Positions 56,957 to 64,000 of a DNA stretch of 64,000 nt are shown piece by piece. The stretch spans positions 248,001-312,000 of the forward strand of contig NZ_BSNM01000002.1 in NCBI RefSeq assembly GCF_030159995.1, in the 5' to 3' direction. Positions within the stretch are counted from its first letter, which is position 1, and each line of letters opens with the position of its first letter. Source of the DNA: Litoribrevibacter albus (GTDB taxonomy: Bacteria; Pseudomonadota; Gammaproteobacteria; Pseudomonadales; Litoribrevibacteraceae). A model generated the notes under the pieces. It did not search any database, was not told the origin of the DNA, and worked only from the letters and a program-made list of their open reading frames with translations. A program made the translations under genes and the position numbers.

Positions 56957-58996
56957 GTGAAAATCATTTTAGACTTGGCTGTCAGTGTTTCGAATAACCT
57001 TTCTTTTAAGCAAAAATTTCTTTTATTAATTGCTGTTAGTCTGATTCCGTTGGTGGTCGGATACGGCGTCATCATGAAAGATTCTTTGGATACGCGCACC
57101 TTGGCCAAAGCCGCGTTATCCGCGAATTCTTATATCCAGCCATTAAGGCACTTGGTTGAAGACATTGCTCAAACACGGGGCATGACTAATGCGTATTTGC
57201 TGGGGGATAAAAAATTCGAGAGTAAGATCTTAGCCAAACGATCAAAGGTAGAAGAGAGCTTTAACGAGTTGCTGAGGGTGACTGAGCAACACACCATATT
57301 GAGTCATGACTATCGTGGGATACCGAACTCGCTGTATGGACGTTGGCAGAAGATCTCCAACGCTGCATTTAATGGTCAGGCTAACCAAGTATTCTCGGAC
57401 TATACCTCGTTGATTGCATCTGTTCTGGATTTTTTAGACACCGTGGGTCGTGAAGGAGGGCTGTTACAAGAAGAGAATCCTGCCAACAGTTATGCCATAA
57501 ATACCTTATTGATTACGTTACCGAACCAAGTGGAAGCGTTAGGTAAGTTACGTGGCAAAGGGTCCGGTGTAATAGCATCTGGTGCCTTTACGCTGGACAA
57601 CAAATTAATCGTCAGTTCATTAGCGGATAAGCGCTATTTACAAGCACTTCAGAAAGACATGGAGTATTTGTTTGATGAAGCGCCTGAATTAGAAAAAGAA
57701 CTGTCGGTGACTTATCGACAAGCGGTGGAAGACTTAAACAATTTTATTCATCTTACAGAAACACATGTAATTCAAGCGAGCTCTAAAACGATGGAAGCAA
57801 GCGACTTCTTCGCGACAGGCACTAAAACCATCGGCAATCTTTTAACTTTGTATGACGCTTTGTTAGAGGTTCTCACTCAACGAATGGCTGAGCGGGTATC
57901 CGCGTCGTCGGCCTCGTTTAATACCATGGCAATCATTATTGCGGTGATTACCTGTATTCTTGTTTTCTTCTTTATGGGGATTTATTTAGGCATCAGGAAA
58001 AATATCAAAGAAATGTCCGATATGGCTGGAGAGCTGTGTGATGGGAATCTGGAGGTTCGTTTGGTGCTTCAGACTCGGGATGAAATGAGATTGATTGCTG
58101 ATAGTTTTAACCGAGTTGCAGAAGGGATGAAACAGTCCATTCTGTCGGTTCTAAAATACAGTGATGAGATCGCAGATACGGCAAATGAGGTGGCGGCCGC
58201 CAGTTCGAGTACTGCTCAGTCTGTGGATAGTCAATCTAAAGAATTGGATACCTCTTCCAGTGCCATTACCGAAATGAATAGCTCTGTGAGTGAAGTGGCG
58301 GGCAGAACTGAGGAGGCTTCGGCTTCAGCAGAAGAGGCCAAGACTCAGGCAGAACAAGGCGAGCAAGTCATTACCAATGTGGTGAGTAACATTCAGTCGC
58401 TGAGCCAGGATCTGGTCAATGCGGTGGGGGTTGTTGAAAACTTGGAAGAAAACAGTAAGAGCATTACCGGTATTTTGGATGTCATTCAGTCTATTGCTGA
58501 ACAAACTAACCTCTTGGCTTTGAATGCTGCAATTGAGGCGGCGAGGGCCGGAGAGCAAGGTCGGGGATTTGCCGTAGTGGCTGATGAAGTCCGAACATTG
58601 GCGCAACGTACACAAAACTCAACCCAGGAAATTCAAGCGGTAATAGAAAAGATTCAGTCGGGGATTGTACGAGTGGCTGAGGTTATGCGAACCAGTGAAG
58701 GCAATGCCAGTGATGCAGTTGTACTGGCGAGTGAGGCACGTAATACCCTTCAGGCTATTGCTGAAGCCGTCTTTAAAATTACCGATATGAGTGCTCAGAT
58801 TGCGACGGCCGCTCATGAGCAATCCTATGTGGCGGATGAAATAACGCAGAGTATCGTCCGTATTGCGGATGATGCGACCTCTTCTTCTGATAACGCAAGA
58901 GACCTTGCATCGTCGGGATCAAGGTTGTCTGAAATGTCCGTTGAGCTTAAACGCATTCTGAGTCGCTACAAGGTAGATCAGAACGTGGTGAAGTAA
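56957..58996 (+). CDS. Methyl-accepting chemotaxis protein
   Basis: 679 residues from GTG 56957 (AAGGG upstream). TM1 (about 18-42) and TM2 (about 321-345) enclose a large all-helical periplasmic sensor, whose [19 protein letters not shown] resembles NIT-like (nitrate/nitrite) sensor helices; the ligand is not certain. HAMP (about 345-400) and the signalling domain follow, with the hairpin tip [19 protein letters not shown] at about 514. It signals to CheA/CheW. Confidence 0.95.
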   Translation: MKIILDLAVSVSNNLSFKQKFLLLIAVSLIPLVVGYGVIMKDSLDTRTLAKAALSANSYIQPLRHLVEDIAQTRGMTNAYLLGDKKFESKILAKRSKVEESFNELLRVTEQHTILSHDYRGIPNSLYGRWQKISNAAFNGQANQVFSDYTSLIASVLDFLDTVGREGGLLQEENPANSYAINTLLITLPNQVEALGKLRGKGSGVIASGAFTLDNKLIVSSLADKRYLQALQKDMEYLFDEAPELEKELSVTYRQAVEDLNNFIHLTETHVIQASSKTMEASDFFATGTKTIGNLLTLYDALLEVLTQRMAERVSASSASFNTMAIIIAVITCILVFFFMGIYLGIRKNIKEMSDMAGELCDGNLEVRLVLQTRDEMRLIADSFNRVAEGMKQSILSVLKYSDEIADTANEVAAASSSTAQSVDSQSKELDTSSSAITEMNSSVSEVAGRTEEASASAEEAKTQAEQGEQVITNVVSNIQSLSQDLVNAVGVVENLEENSKSITGILDVIQSIAEQTNLLALNAAIEAARAGEQGRGFAVVADEVRTLAQRTQNSTQEIQAVIEKIQSGIVRVAEVMRTSEGNASDAVVLASEARNTLQAIAEAVFKITDMSAQIATAAHEQSYVADEITQSIVRIADDATSSSDNARDLASSGSRLSEMSVELKRILSRYKVDQNVVK

Positions 58997-59092
58997 TGGC
59001 GTTTTCCGAACTTTAAAACCAGCTCATGGAGACTCTGGTAAGTTCTTTTTAATGGCTGCTAAGATGAGGAAAACGGATTTTGGGATTTTCCT

Positions 59093-59383
59093 ATGAGTTT
59101 TCATACCTCTCAGGCAGCTATTAATATTCTTAAAGTTGGAAAGAAACACCCCAGGTGGCGTGAAGCCGCTGAGTTTATTATTGAACGAGCCACCCCCGAA
59201 GTTAAATTGTTATTGGCCGTCGGCCGTCAACTGGAGCGGGACGAAATTCAACAGACTAAAGAACAACGTGCGTCCTCATTTTCTTGGCAACCCTTCCTTA
59301 AATATGCCCTCATCGCCTTGGTGAGTGCCGGTGTCAGTGGGGTATCTGTCTATATCCTGGTGAGTCTGATTAAACTGTGTTGA
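59093..59383 (+). CDS. Small C-terminally anchored membrane protein, unknown
   Basis: 96 residues: a basic/helical cytosolic part (AAEFIIERATPEVKLLLAVGR) and one C-terminal membrane helix (about 72-94). No family recognised. The frame is the only long one and starts 96 nt after the chemoreceptor stop; it may be a small operon partner of that gene. Confidence 0.6.
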   Translation: MSFHTSQAAINILKVGKKHPRWREAAEFIIERATPEVKLLLAVGRQLERDEIQQTKEQRASSFSWQPFLKYALIALVSAGVSGVSVYILVSLIKLC

Positions 59384-59521
59384 TTCACTCTGAATACCTT
59401 TGGAGTCTTTAGCCTGTGTGTCGTGTCTTGAGTGTTCAAGGCCGTTTCTCTCGCGTAAGCTCTCCGTCTAATCTTAGTTATTGTCTCGCTCTGTTCTGAT
59501 TTTTAGTTATGATATAACACT

Positions 59522-59567
59522 CAATAACCAGAACAATAAATACCCAATAACTAGAACAATAAATACC
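59522..59567 (+). repeat. 23-base tandem repeat, two copies
   Basis: 59522-59544 and 59545-59567 differ by one base (C or T, eighth base). The repeated core is AGAACAATAAATACC, ending 6 bases before the DUF445 start codon. Confidence 0.92.
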
Positions 59568-59573
59568 CAAAGG

Positions 59574-60803
59574 ATGGACACCTTGATCGATCAAAGTATT
59601 GGACTGCATTGGTTGCTACTCATTCCTATTATTGCTGGCTTTATTGGTTGGATTACTAACTGGCTTGCAATTAAAATGATTTTTTATCCTCGGGTTTGGC
59701 GCGGGGTGCAAATTGGTCGTTTTAAATTTGGCTGGCAAGGCATTATCCACCGAAAATCTTCTGGCTTTGCTAAAGCCATTGGAAAGCAAGTGTCTGAAAA
59801 CATGCTTCAAGCGGAAGACCTGTTGCCAAAAGTAAATATTCAACATGCTCAGGCGTTTGTGAATAAGTTTCCTGAATTATGGAAAGAAATTGAAGGCGGG
59901 GAGTTCCTGCCGGATATGTTGGGTGAGCACTGGCAGAAAATGACGCCATTGCAACAGCAGATGGTAAAAATGCAGATTCGTTTTGACAGTCATTCGTTAC
60001 TGCTCGAATTAGTAAAAATTGCTCGTGCCAAGTTTGTCGAGCGGTTTGATATTCGTCGGGTCATTAGTCATCGCCTGTCCAAGGATTCCCGCTTATTGGC
60101 TGAGCTGTTCGGTAGTATTGCTCGGCCGGAATTACGAATGATCGAAGTTTACGGTCTGTATTTTGGTGCCATTATTGGTGCTATTGAAGGTTTGTTGTTC
60201 GCTTTTACTGAAATGAGCTGGACCATCTTTCTATTTGGTACGTTGGTGGGGGCGATCACCAACTGGTTGGCCATTGAAATGATTTTCAGACCTCGTGAGC
60301 CAACGAAAATCTTGGGGGTTACTTTCCAGGGATTATTTCCAAAACGTCAGAGCAACATCGCTGCACAGTTTGCTCAGGTAGGCGAACAACATGTGTTACC
60401 CGTAACTGCGTTTGTAGATGAAATCATGTCGGTGTTGGAAGAGAAAGCGTTTATCGACGATCTTGAGCAAACGGCCCGTCGTATCTTGCATCGTATTATT
60501 GGTAATTATCTTGATCACTTGCCGGAAGGTGTGTCCAAAGACGAAATCGCAGATAAAGCCATTGAGTTTTATTATCAGAGACAATTGGAGTTAGAACCTC
60601 AATTGGTTTCTGAACTGAAGCGTTTGCTTGAAGCGGACTATCGTGTGGCAGAGATTATCGAAGCGAATCTTTCTGAGTTGTCGAAAGAAAAATTTGAGCG
60701 TGTTCTACGAATTGTCTTTGAACAGGATGAAACCACGTTGGTGGTCATTGGAGCTGTGATTGGGTTTGCAATCAGTGGTATGCAGTTCTTAATGTTTGCC
60801 TGA
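59574..60803 (+). CDS. DUF445 family membrane protein
   Basis: About 409 residues from ATG 59574; TTG 59583 is better spaced from AAGGA and is equally possible, while the longer frame runs through the tandem repeat. N-terminal hydrophobic LLLIPIIAGFIGWITNWLAIKMIF and a near-identical inner segment FGTLVGAITNWLAIEMIFRPRE show an internal duplication of the DUF445 unit; a final membrane helix ends the protein (VVIGAVIGFAISGMQFLMF). Function unknown; related YheB/YkoX-type proteins occur in Bacillus. Confidence 0.9.
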   Translation: MDTLIDQSIGLHWLLLIPIIAGFIGWITNWLAIKMIFYPRVWRGVQIGRFKFGWQGIIHRKSSGFAKAIGKQVSENMLQAEDLLPKVNIQHAQAFVNKFPELWKEIEGGEFLPDMLGEHWQKMTPLQQQMVKMQIRFDSHSLLLELVKIARAKFVERFDIRRVISHRLSKDSRLLAELFGSIARPELRMIEVYGLYFGAIIGAIEGLLFAFTEMSWTIFLFGTLVGAITNWLAIEMIFRPREPTKILGVTFQGLFPKRQSNIAAQFAQVGEQHVLPVTAFVDEIMSVLEEKAFIDDLEQTARRILHRIIGNYLDHLPEGVSKDEIADKAIEFYYQRQLELEPQLVSELKRLLEADYRVAEIIEANLSELSKEKFERVLRIVFEQDETTLVVIGAVIGFAISGMQFLMFA

Positions 60804-60828
60804 TGGTGTTTTGTTTCCGGATAAAAAG

Positions 60829-60893
60829 CTGCTCAGCCTGTGTCTTGTAGGCCTATGTTTGATAGACCTATATTTTGTAGCACGGCTGAGCAG
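60829..60893. repeat. Long imperfect palindrome between DUF445 and hydrolase genes
   Basis: CTGCTCAGCCTGTG (60829-60842) pairs with CACGGCTGAGCAG (60881-60893) with one bulge, enclosing a 38-base stretch that itself has a near-duplicated TAGNCCTAT element. It lies between converging genes and may be a bidirectional 3'-end. Confidence 0.65.
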
Positions 60894-60928
60894 TTCTAAA
60901 CGTACTCTGAGTCTTGTTCTGATTAGGC

Positions 60929-61729
60929 TTATGCCACAGAAGTCAAAGCAACCGGCGCATCGTCTTTCTTGATGTAACGTGATACCCAGGCACCAATTGT
61001 TCCTGCCACGTATTCCGCATCTTCTTTACGAGTGATCAAATGATCGGTTTGATCAAGTGAAACGAAGCTCTTAGGGTGCATTGCTGCTTGATAAATGTGA
61101 GCGGCTTCTTCGATCTCTACAGTGTCATCCACCGGAGAGTGCATGATCAGCAAGGCTTTTTTCAGCTTACGAATTTTGTCGTCCAGGTTCTGTTCCTGAA
61201 TGTCCTCAAGGAATTGCTTCTTAATCGTAAATTCACGACCACTCAGGTTAACCAAGGCACAACCACAGTCTTCGATTTCTGCGCGATGCGCTTCAAACAA
61301 GTGAGCTACGTGAGCCGGGTCACTTGGTGCACCAACGGTTACTACTGCTTTTGCAGAAGGTACCTGATCTGCACAAGCTAATACGGCCGCACCGCCGAGG
61401 CTGTGTCCGATCAATAGAGAAGGGGCCTGATAGGTGTTTTCAAGGAAACGGGCAGCCGCTACCAGATCTTCGATGTTTGATGAAAAGTTAGTATTCGCAA
61501 AATCGCCTTCACTGCTGCCAAGGCCCGTGAAATCAAACCTGAGTACGGCAACACCACGTAATGCCAGTTCGCGGCCAATTCGGCTGGCTGCCACACTGGT
61601 TTTAGAACACGTAAAACAGTGCGCAAATAATGCATAGGCTACCGGGTTTTCCGGGCTTTCTAACATTCCGTCCAGACGAAGGTTATCTGTGTTGGTGAAG
61701 GTTACTTTTTGGCGAGTTACTTTAGTCAT
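60929..61729 (-). CDS. Alpha/beta hydrolase
   Basis: 266 residues from ATG 61729 (AAGGG 7 nt upstream), not the longer 283-residue frame. Nucleophile elbow GHSLGG, acid Asp in [10 protein letters not shown] and His in DHLI complete the catalytic triad; [21 protein letters not shown] and [11 protein letters not shown] resemble the N-terminal half of hydrolase-OsmC fusion proteins, but no OsmC domain follows. Substrate unknown. Confidence 0.9.
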   Translation of the reverse strand: MTKVTRQKVTFTNTDNLRLDGMLESPENPVAYALFAHCFTCSKTSVAASRIGRELALRGVAVLRFDFTGLGSSEGDFANTNFSSNIEDLVAAARFLENTYQAPSLLIGHSLGGAAVLACADQVPSAKAVVTVGAPSDPAHVAHLFEAHRAEIEDCGCALVNLSGREFTIKKQFLEDIQEQNLDDKIRKLKKALLIMHSPVDDTVEIEEAAHIYQAAMHPKSFVSLDQTDHLITRKEDAEYVAGTIGAWVSRYIKKDDAPVALTSVA

Positions 61730-62068
61730 GTTTAACCCTTTGAGGCTGCTATTGCCTATCTTGCACAGTGGGATGCGCAAGTAGAAATCGAGTCTTAAAA
61801 ATTAGTTATGTCGGCGATGATTTTCCTGGTGAGGGCAATCGCTCGATGCACAAACACAGAATACTTTAGCTAAAATCATGCCATAGCTGATTTTTGGGTA
61901 AAAAACGGCTTTTTCTGCGTTTAGCTGTGATGTGCGCTTATAGGGCGCCATGATAATGAAAAATAATGGTGCGTACAGTTACAATTTTTTATCGACTGCA
62001 TTAATTTAGTGCAATAAGCGATAAGTGGCTTTGCCACATCAGTGCAGTATTTTAAGAATGCACTGAAG
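61730..62068. other. 339-base intergenic region, nothing clear
   Basis: AT-rich space between the same-strand hydrolase and the PrcB-like gene. A small hairpin (CAGTGCA/TGCACTG, 62040-62065) lies at the 3' side of the PrcB-like gene without a U-run. No protein-coding signal found. Confidence 0.55.
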
Positions 62069-62587
62069 CTATAAAACTTTTCGACCCTTTGTGTCCCATA
62101 TTTCAACCACTAACCCGTCTAATTGTTGCTGAGTAAAGTTGTGTTTGATGACCACCATTTCACACGGACTGGTCAATGCTGATGTGGTCATACTGTCAGG
62201 GGATGGCGTAATCCAATCTGCCTGAACTTTCAGCACCGAATCACTGTGTGTAATGTCTCGTACTTTTACTGCATAGCCACCACTGCTTTTAAGCCCCATA
62301 GCGACCAGCAAAATGCTTGTGTCTTTCGTAATCGGTCGTGCCGTAGAAGTCGCTCCGATTATTCGTTTATTTTGATGTTGAATTTCTTGTTGATAGAGCA
62401 GCTGACCTTGATCGGAATTTAAAAGCTGTATTTGAGGTTGTTGAAATGAACAGCGATGGGAGCTGTGAAGCGGTTCCCAGTTTAGAGTTTTGACCTTGTG
62501 AATATGTCGACATGAAACCAAACTAAATATTACGGTTAAAACTATAAAAATAAAGACGTTTTTTAGCTGTTTCTGTTCTATTTCCAT
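62069..62587 (-). CDS. PrcB-like exported lipoprotein
   Basis: 172 residues. The N-terminal hydrophobic FIFIVLTVIFSLVSC gives a lipobox (LVSC), so a lipoprotein is likely. The C-terminal domain has the PrcB_C pattern: MGLKSSGGYAVKV, then LKVQADWITPSPDS and CEMVVIKHN. PrcB-type domains occur in periplasmic proteins that bind proteases. No protease is adjacent. Divergent from nap, sharing the FNR box region. Confidence 0.75.
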   Translation of the reverse strand: MEIEQKQLKNVFIFIVLTVIFSLVSCRHIHKVKTLNWEPLHSSHRCSFQQPQIQLLNSDQGQLLYQQEIQHQNKRIIGATSTARPITKDTSILLVAMGLKSSGGYAVKVRDITHSDSVLKVQADWITPSPDSMTTSALTSPCEMVVIKHNFTQQQLDGLVVEIWDTKGRKVL

Positions 62588-62592
62588 GGTTG

Positions 62593-62632
62593 TTGATCCT
62601 AATCAAGTAAATAAACCTGCACAAATTATAGA
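62593..62632 (+). promoter_or_regulatory. FNR/Anr box and promoter of the nap operon
   Basis: TTGATCCTAATCAA (62593-62606) is a perfect TTGAT-N4-ATCAA. A weak -10 (TATAGA, 62627-62632) puts the box centre about -40 of the expected start, right for class II FNR activation of napEFDA. Confidence 0.75.
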
Positions 62633-62712
62633 GTCTTTTCACAGAGAAGATGAAAACTGTCTACTATTTAAAACCTATAAAGGTCAACGCAATATTCAAC
62701 GGTGAGGGCGTT

Positions 62713-62859
62713 ATGGACGAGTTTGAAAAAGGCGAAGAAAGAAACATGTTTTTGTTTCTGACTGTGGTGCTGTTCCCTGTACTTTCGGTGGCAGTGGTTG
62801 GAGCTTATGGCTTTGCGGTGTGGATTAGTCAACTTTTGATGGGACCTCCAGGAGCGTAG
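62713..62859 (+). CDS. napE: Nitrate reductase accessory membrane protein NapE
   Basis: 48 residues from ATG 62713 (GAGGGC upstream); the longer frame from 62650 is rejected. A short acidic start (EFEKGEERNMFLFL) and one membrane helix (TVVLFPVLSVAVVGAYGFAV) match NapE. Role unclear. The napF gene starts 1 nt later. Confidence 0.9.
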   Translation: MDEFEKGEERNMFLFLTVVLFPVLSVAVVGAYGFAVWISQLLMGPPGA

Positions 62860-62860
62860 T

Positions 62861-63445
62861 ATGGATCTCTCCCGTCGGGCTTTATTTCGGGGTCGTTTCA
62901 GTTCAAACAGTATTGCGATTGTGCAAAAGGTTCGTATGCCTTGGATGGTATCTTCCGAGGTGTTCACCGATCACTGTTCTCGTTGTGCCAAGTGCATCGA
63001 CGTCTGTCCTGAGCAGATCATTGAAAAAGGCGATGGTGGGTATCCAACCGTAAATTTCAAGCATGGGGAGTGTACTTTCTGTGCTGAGTGCGTGGATGTT
63101 TGTTCTGAACCCGTGTTCCGAAATAAAGAGGAAAAACCGTGGGATTTGGTGGCAAACATTACTGAGGCGTTCTCTTCCTCTTCTTCCGTTTCTCTAGACG
63201 GTGTCTGCATGGCCCATCAAGGGGTGGTGTGTCAAAGCTGTAAAGATGTGTGTGACGTTCGAGCCATTCGAATGAGCTATCAGTCTTCAACTGTCCCGGT
63301 ACCTGTAATTGACGATGATGTCTGTACTGGTTGCGGTGCGTGTCTTTCGGTGTGTCCAACTCAAGCCATTCAAATGTCATCTATCGAGAAGAAGAACTTA
63401 ATGAATAACTGTGCTGCAGATCAGCAGACAGGGGTAAAGGAGTAG
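62861..63445 (+). CDS. napF: Nitrate reductase maturation ferredoxin NapF
   Basis: 194 residues with Cys clusters for [4Fe-4S] centres: CSRCAKCIDVCP, CTFCAECVDVC, CQSCKDVC and CTGCGACLSVCP. The N-terminal DLSRRALFRGRF is typical of NapF. It acts in the cytosol in assembling the Fe-S cluster of NapA. Confidence 0.94.
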   Translation: MDLSRRALFRGRFSSNSIAIVQKVRMPWMVSSEVFTDHCSRCAKCIDVCPEQIIEKGDGGYPTVNFKHGECTFCAECVDVCSEPVFRNKEEKPWDLVANITEAFSSSSSVSLDGVCMAHQGVVCQSCKDVCDVRAIRMSYQSSTVPVPVIDDDVCTGCGACLSVCPTQAIQMSSIEKKNLMNNCAADQQTGVKE

Positions 63446-63454
63446 CAGTAAACC

Positions 63455-63739
63455 ATGAGATCTCCAGAGCAATACGTGGACTCATTGGAAGGCGAATATC
63501 ACATTTCGAGTGTGATTGTTCAGTTTAAACAGGATGTTCATTGTCAGGTTAAGTCGGGTATCAACGACATCGAAGGTGCGGAGATACGTGGTGTCGATGA
63601 TGATCAAGGCAAGATGGTCGTGGTGGTAGAGCATGAAACTGAGCGAGGCATGGTCTCTATCATTGATCAATTAAAAGCGATTTCAGGCGTGGTGAATGTG
63701 TCTTTGGTCTATCACCAGGTCGATGATGAACAAGATTAG
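63455..63739 (+). CDS. napD: NapA signal-peptide chaperone NapD
   Basis: 94 residues, small ferredoxin-like fold with YHISSVIVQFKQD at the start and VSLVYHQVDDE at the end. It binds the Tat signal of NapA until it is loaded. Confidence 0.93.
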   Translation: MRSPEQYVDSLEGEYHISSVIVQFKQDVHCQVKSGINDIEGAEIRGVDDDQGKMVVVVEHETERGMVSIIDQLKAISGVVNVSLVYHQVDDEQD

Positions 63740-63801
63740 CTAAGTAAAAAATTCAATTCATAATTTAATGTGATTCTCAGCAAGAGCTTGAGGGGTGAAA
63801 G

Positions 63802-64000
63802 ATGAAACTAACTCGTCGTGATTATATCAAGGCACAAGCAGCAGCTACGGCCGCAGCGGCAGCGGGTATTAGCTTGCCAACACAGGCAAGTAATGTGATC
63901 ACCAGTTCCAAAGAAACGGAACTGAAGTGGTCAAAGGCACCGTGTCGTTTCTGTGGTACAGGTTGTAGTATCCATGTAGCTACGAAGCAAGGGAAAGTCG
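63802..64000 (+). CDS. napA: Periplasmic nitrate reductase catalytic subunit NapA, 5' part
   Basis: Only the first 66 residues are in the window. The Tat signal [14 protein letters not shown] and the start of the molybdopterin domain with C48-x2-C51-x3-C55 (CRFCGTGC) identify NapA. AGGGG precedes the ATG. It reduces nitrate in the periplasm, and the order E-F-D-A is as in Pseudomonas. Confidence 0.96.
   Translation, partial: MKLTRRDYIKAQAAATAAAAAGISLPTQASNVITSSKETELKWSKAPCRFCGTGCSIHVATKQGKV

Noticed and set aside
62040..62065. Terminator after the PrcB-like gene
   Set aside because: Only a 7-base stem with no U-run on the relevant strand.

Overview
The window is chromosomal DNA from a free-living, probably marine gammaproteobacterium of the Oceanospirillales/Pseudomonadales kind. 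The evidence is the MucABCD-type sigma-E cluster beside nadB, sdhE, ygfX and ygfZ, the MinCDE operon, a prfB frameshift site identical to the E. coli one followed by lysS, cysDN, and the start of a napEFDA operon. No rRNA, tRNA, CRISPR array, prophage or insertion sequence was seen, and base composition looks even throughout. The assignment below family level is inference.

Layout. 1-2024: 5'-complete, 3'-truncated membrane PAS-GGDEF protein. 2607-7828: an iron-linked cluster (imelysin lipoprotein, di-heme DHOR protein, second imelysin, Tat-exported DUF1513 protein) in the same order as Pseudomonas PA4370-PA4373, with two Fur-box-like sites. 7899-16543: duplicated-repeat lipoprotein, MioC-like flavodoxin, Tas aldo-keto reductase, TrxB, DUF1329, YchJ/RlmA, a stand-alone cyclic-nucleotide-binding domain and NhaA. 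16614-24178: OmpW behind a perfect FNR/Anr box, DUF3187, DUF2804, minCDE, HopJ-family protein and a transglutaminase-like protein with a repetitive Pro-rich linker. 24489-27514: CbiX, a GAF-GGDEF diguanylate cyclase, STAS, PilZ and two small unknown genes. 27792-32549: prfB, lysS, HDOD, ygfZ. 32762-40730: sdhE-ygfX, nadB, then rpoE(algU)-mucA-mucB-mucC-mucD and a DUF4344 protein.

40777-50519 is a cellulose locus read leftwards: a class III nucleotide cyclase, bcsA, bcsB, bcsZ and bcsC, with gene ends close together or overlapping except for a modest gap before bcsZ. Two features are unusual: the cyclase lies 20 nt ahead of bcsA, and BcsC carries an N-terminal SPOR-like domain before its TPRs. 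50794-53400 is cysDN, in which CysN ends in a decayed APS-kinase-like domain lacking the P-loop. 53604-61729 holds a membrane-anchored pitrilysin, a chemoreceptor, a small membrane protein, a DUF445 protein and an alpha/beta hydrolase. 62069-64000 has a PrcB-like lipoprotein divergent from napEFDA, with a perfect FNR/Anr box between them.

Common themes are c-di-GMP signalling (two GGDEF proteins, PilZ, BcsA-PilZ), envelope stress control, anaerobic control by an FNR-type regulator (ompW and nap), and iron-linked periplasmic proteins. The best candidates for new biology are the cyclase-Bcs-SPOR locus, the vestigial CysC domain on CysN, and the repeat-linker transglutaminase-like protein.
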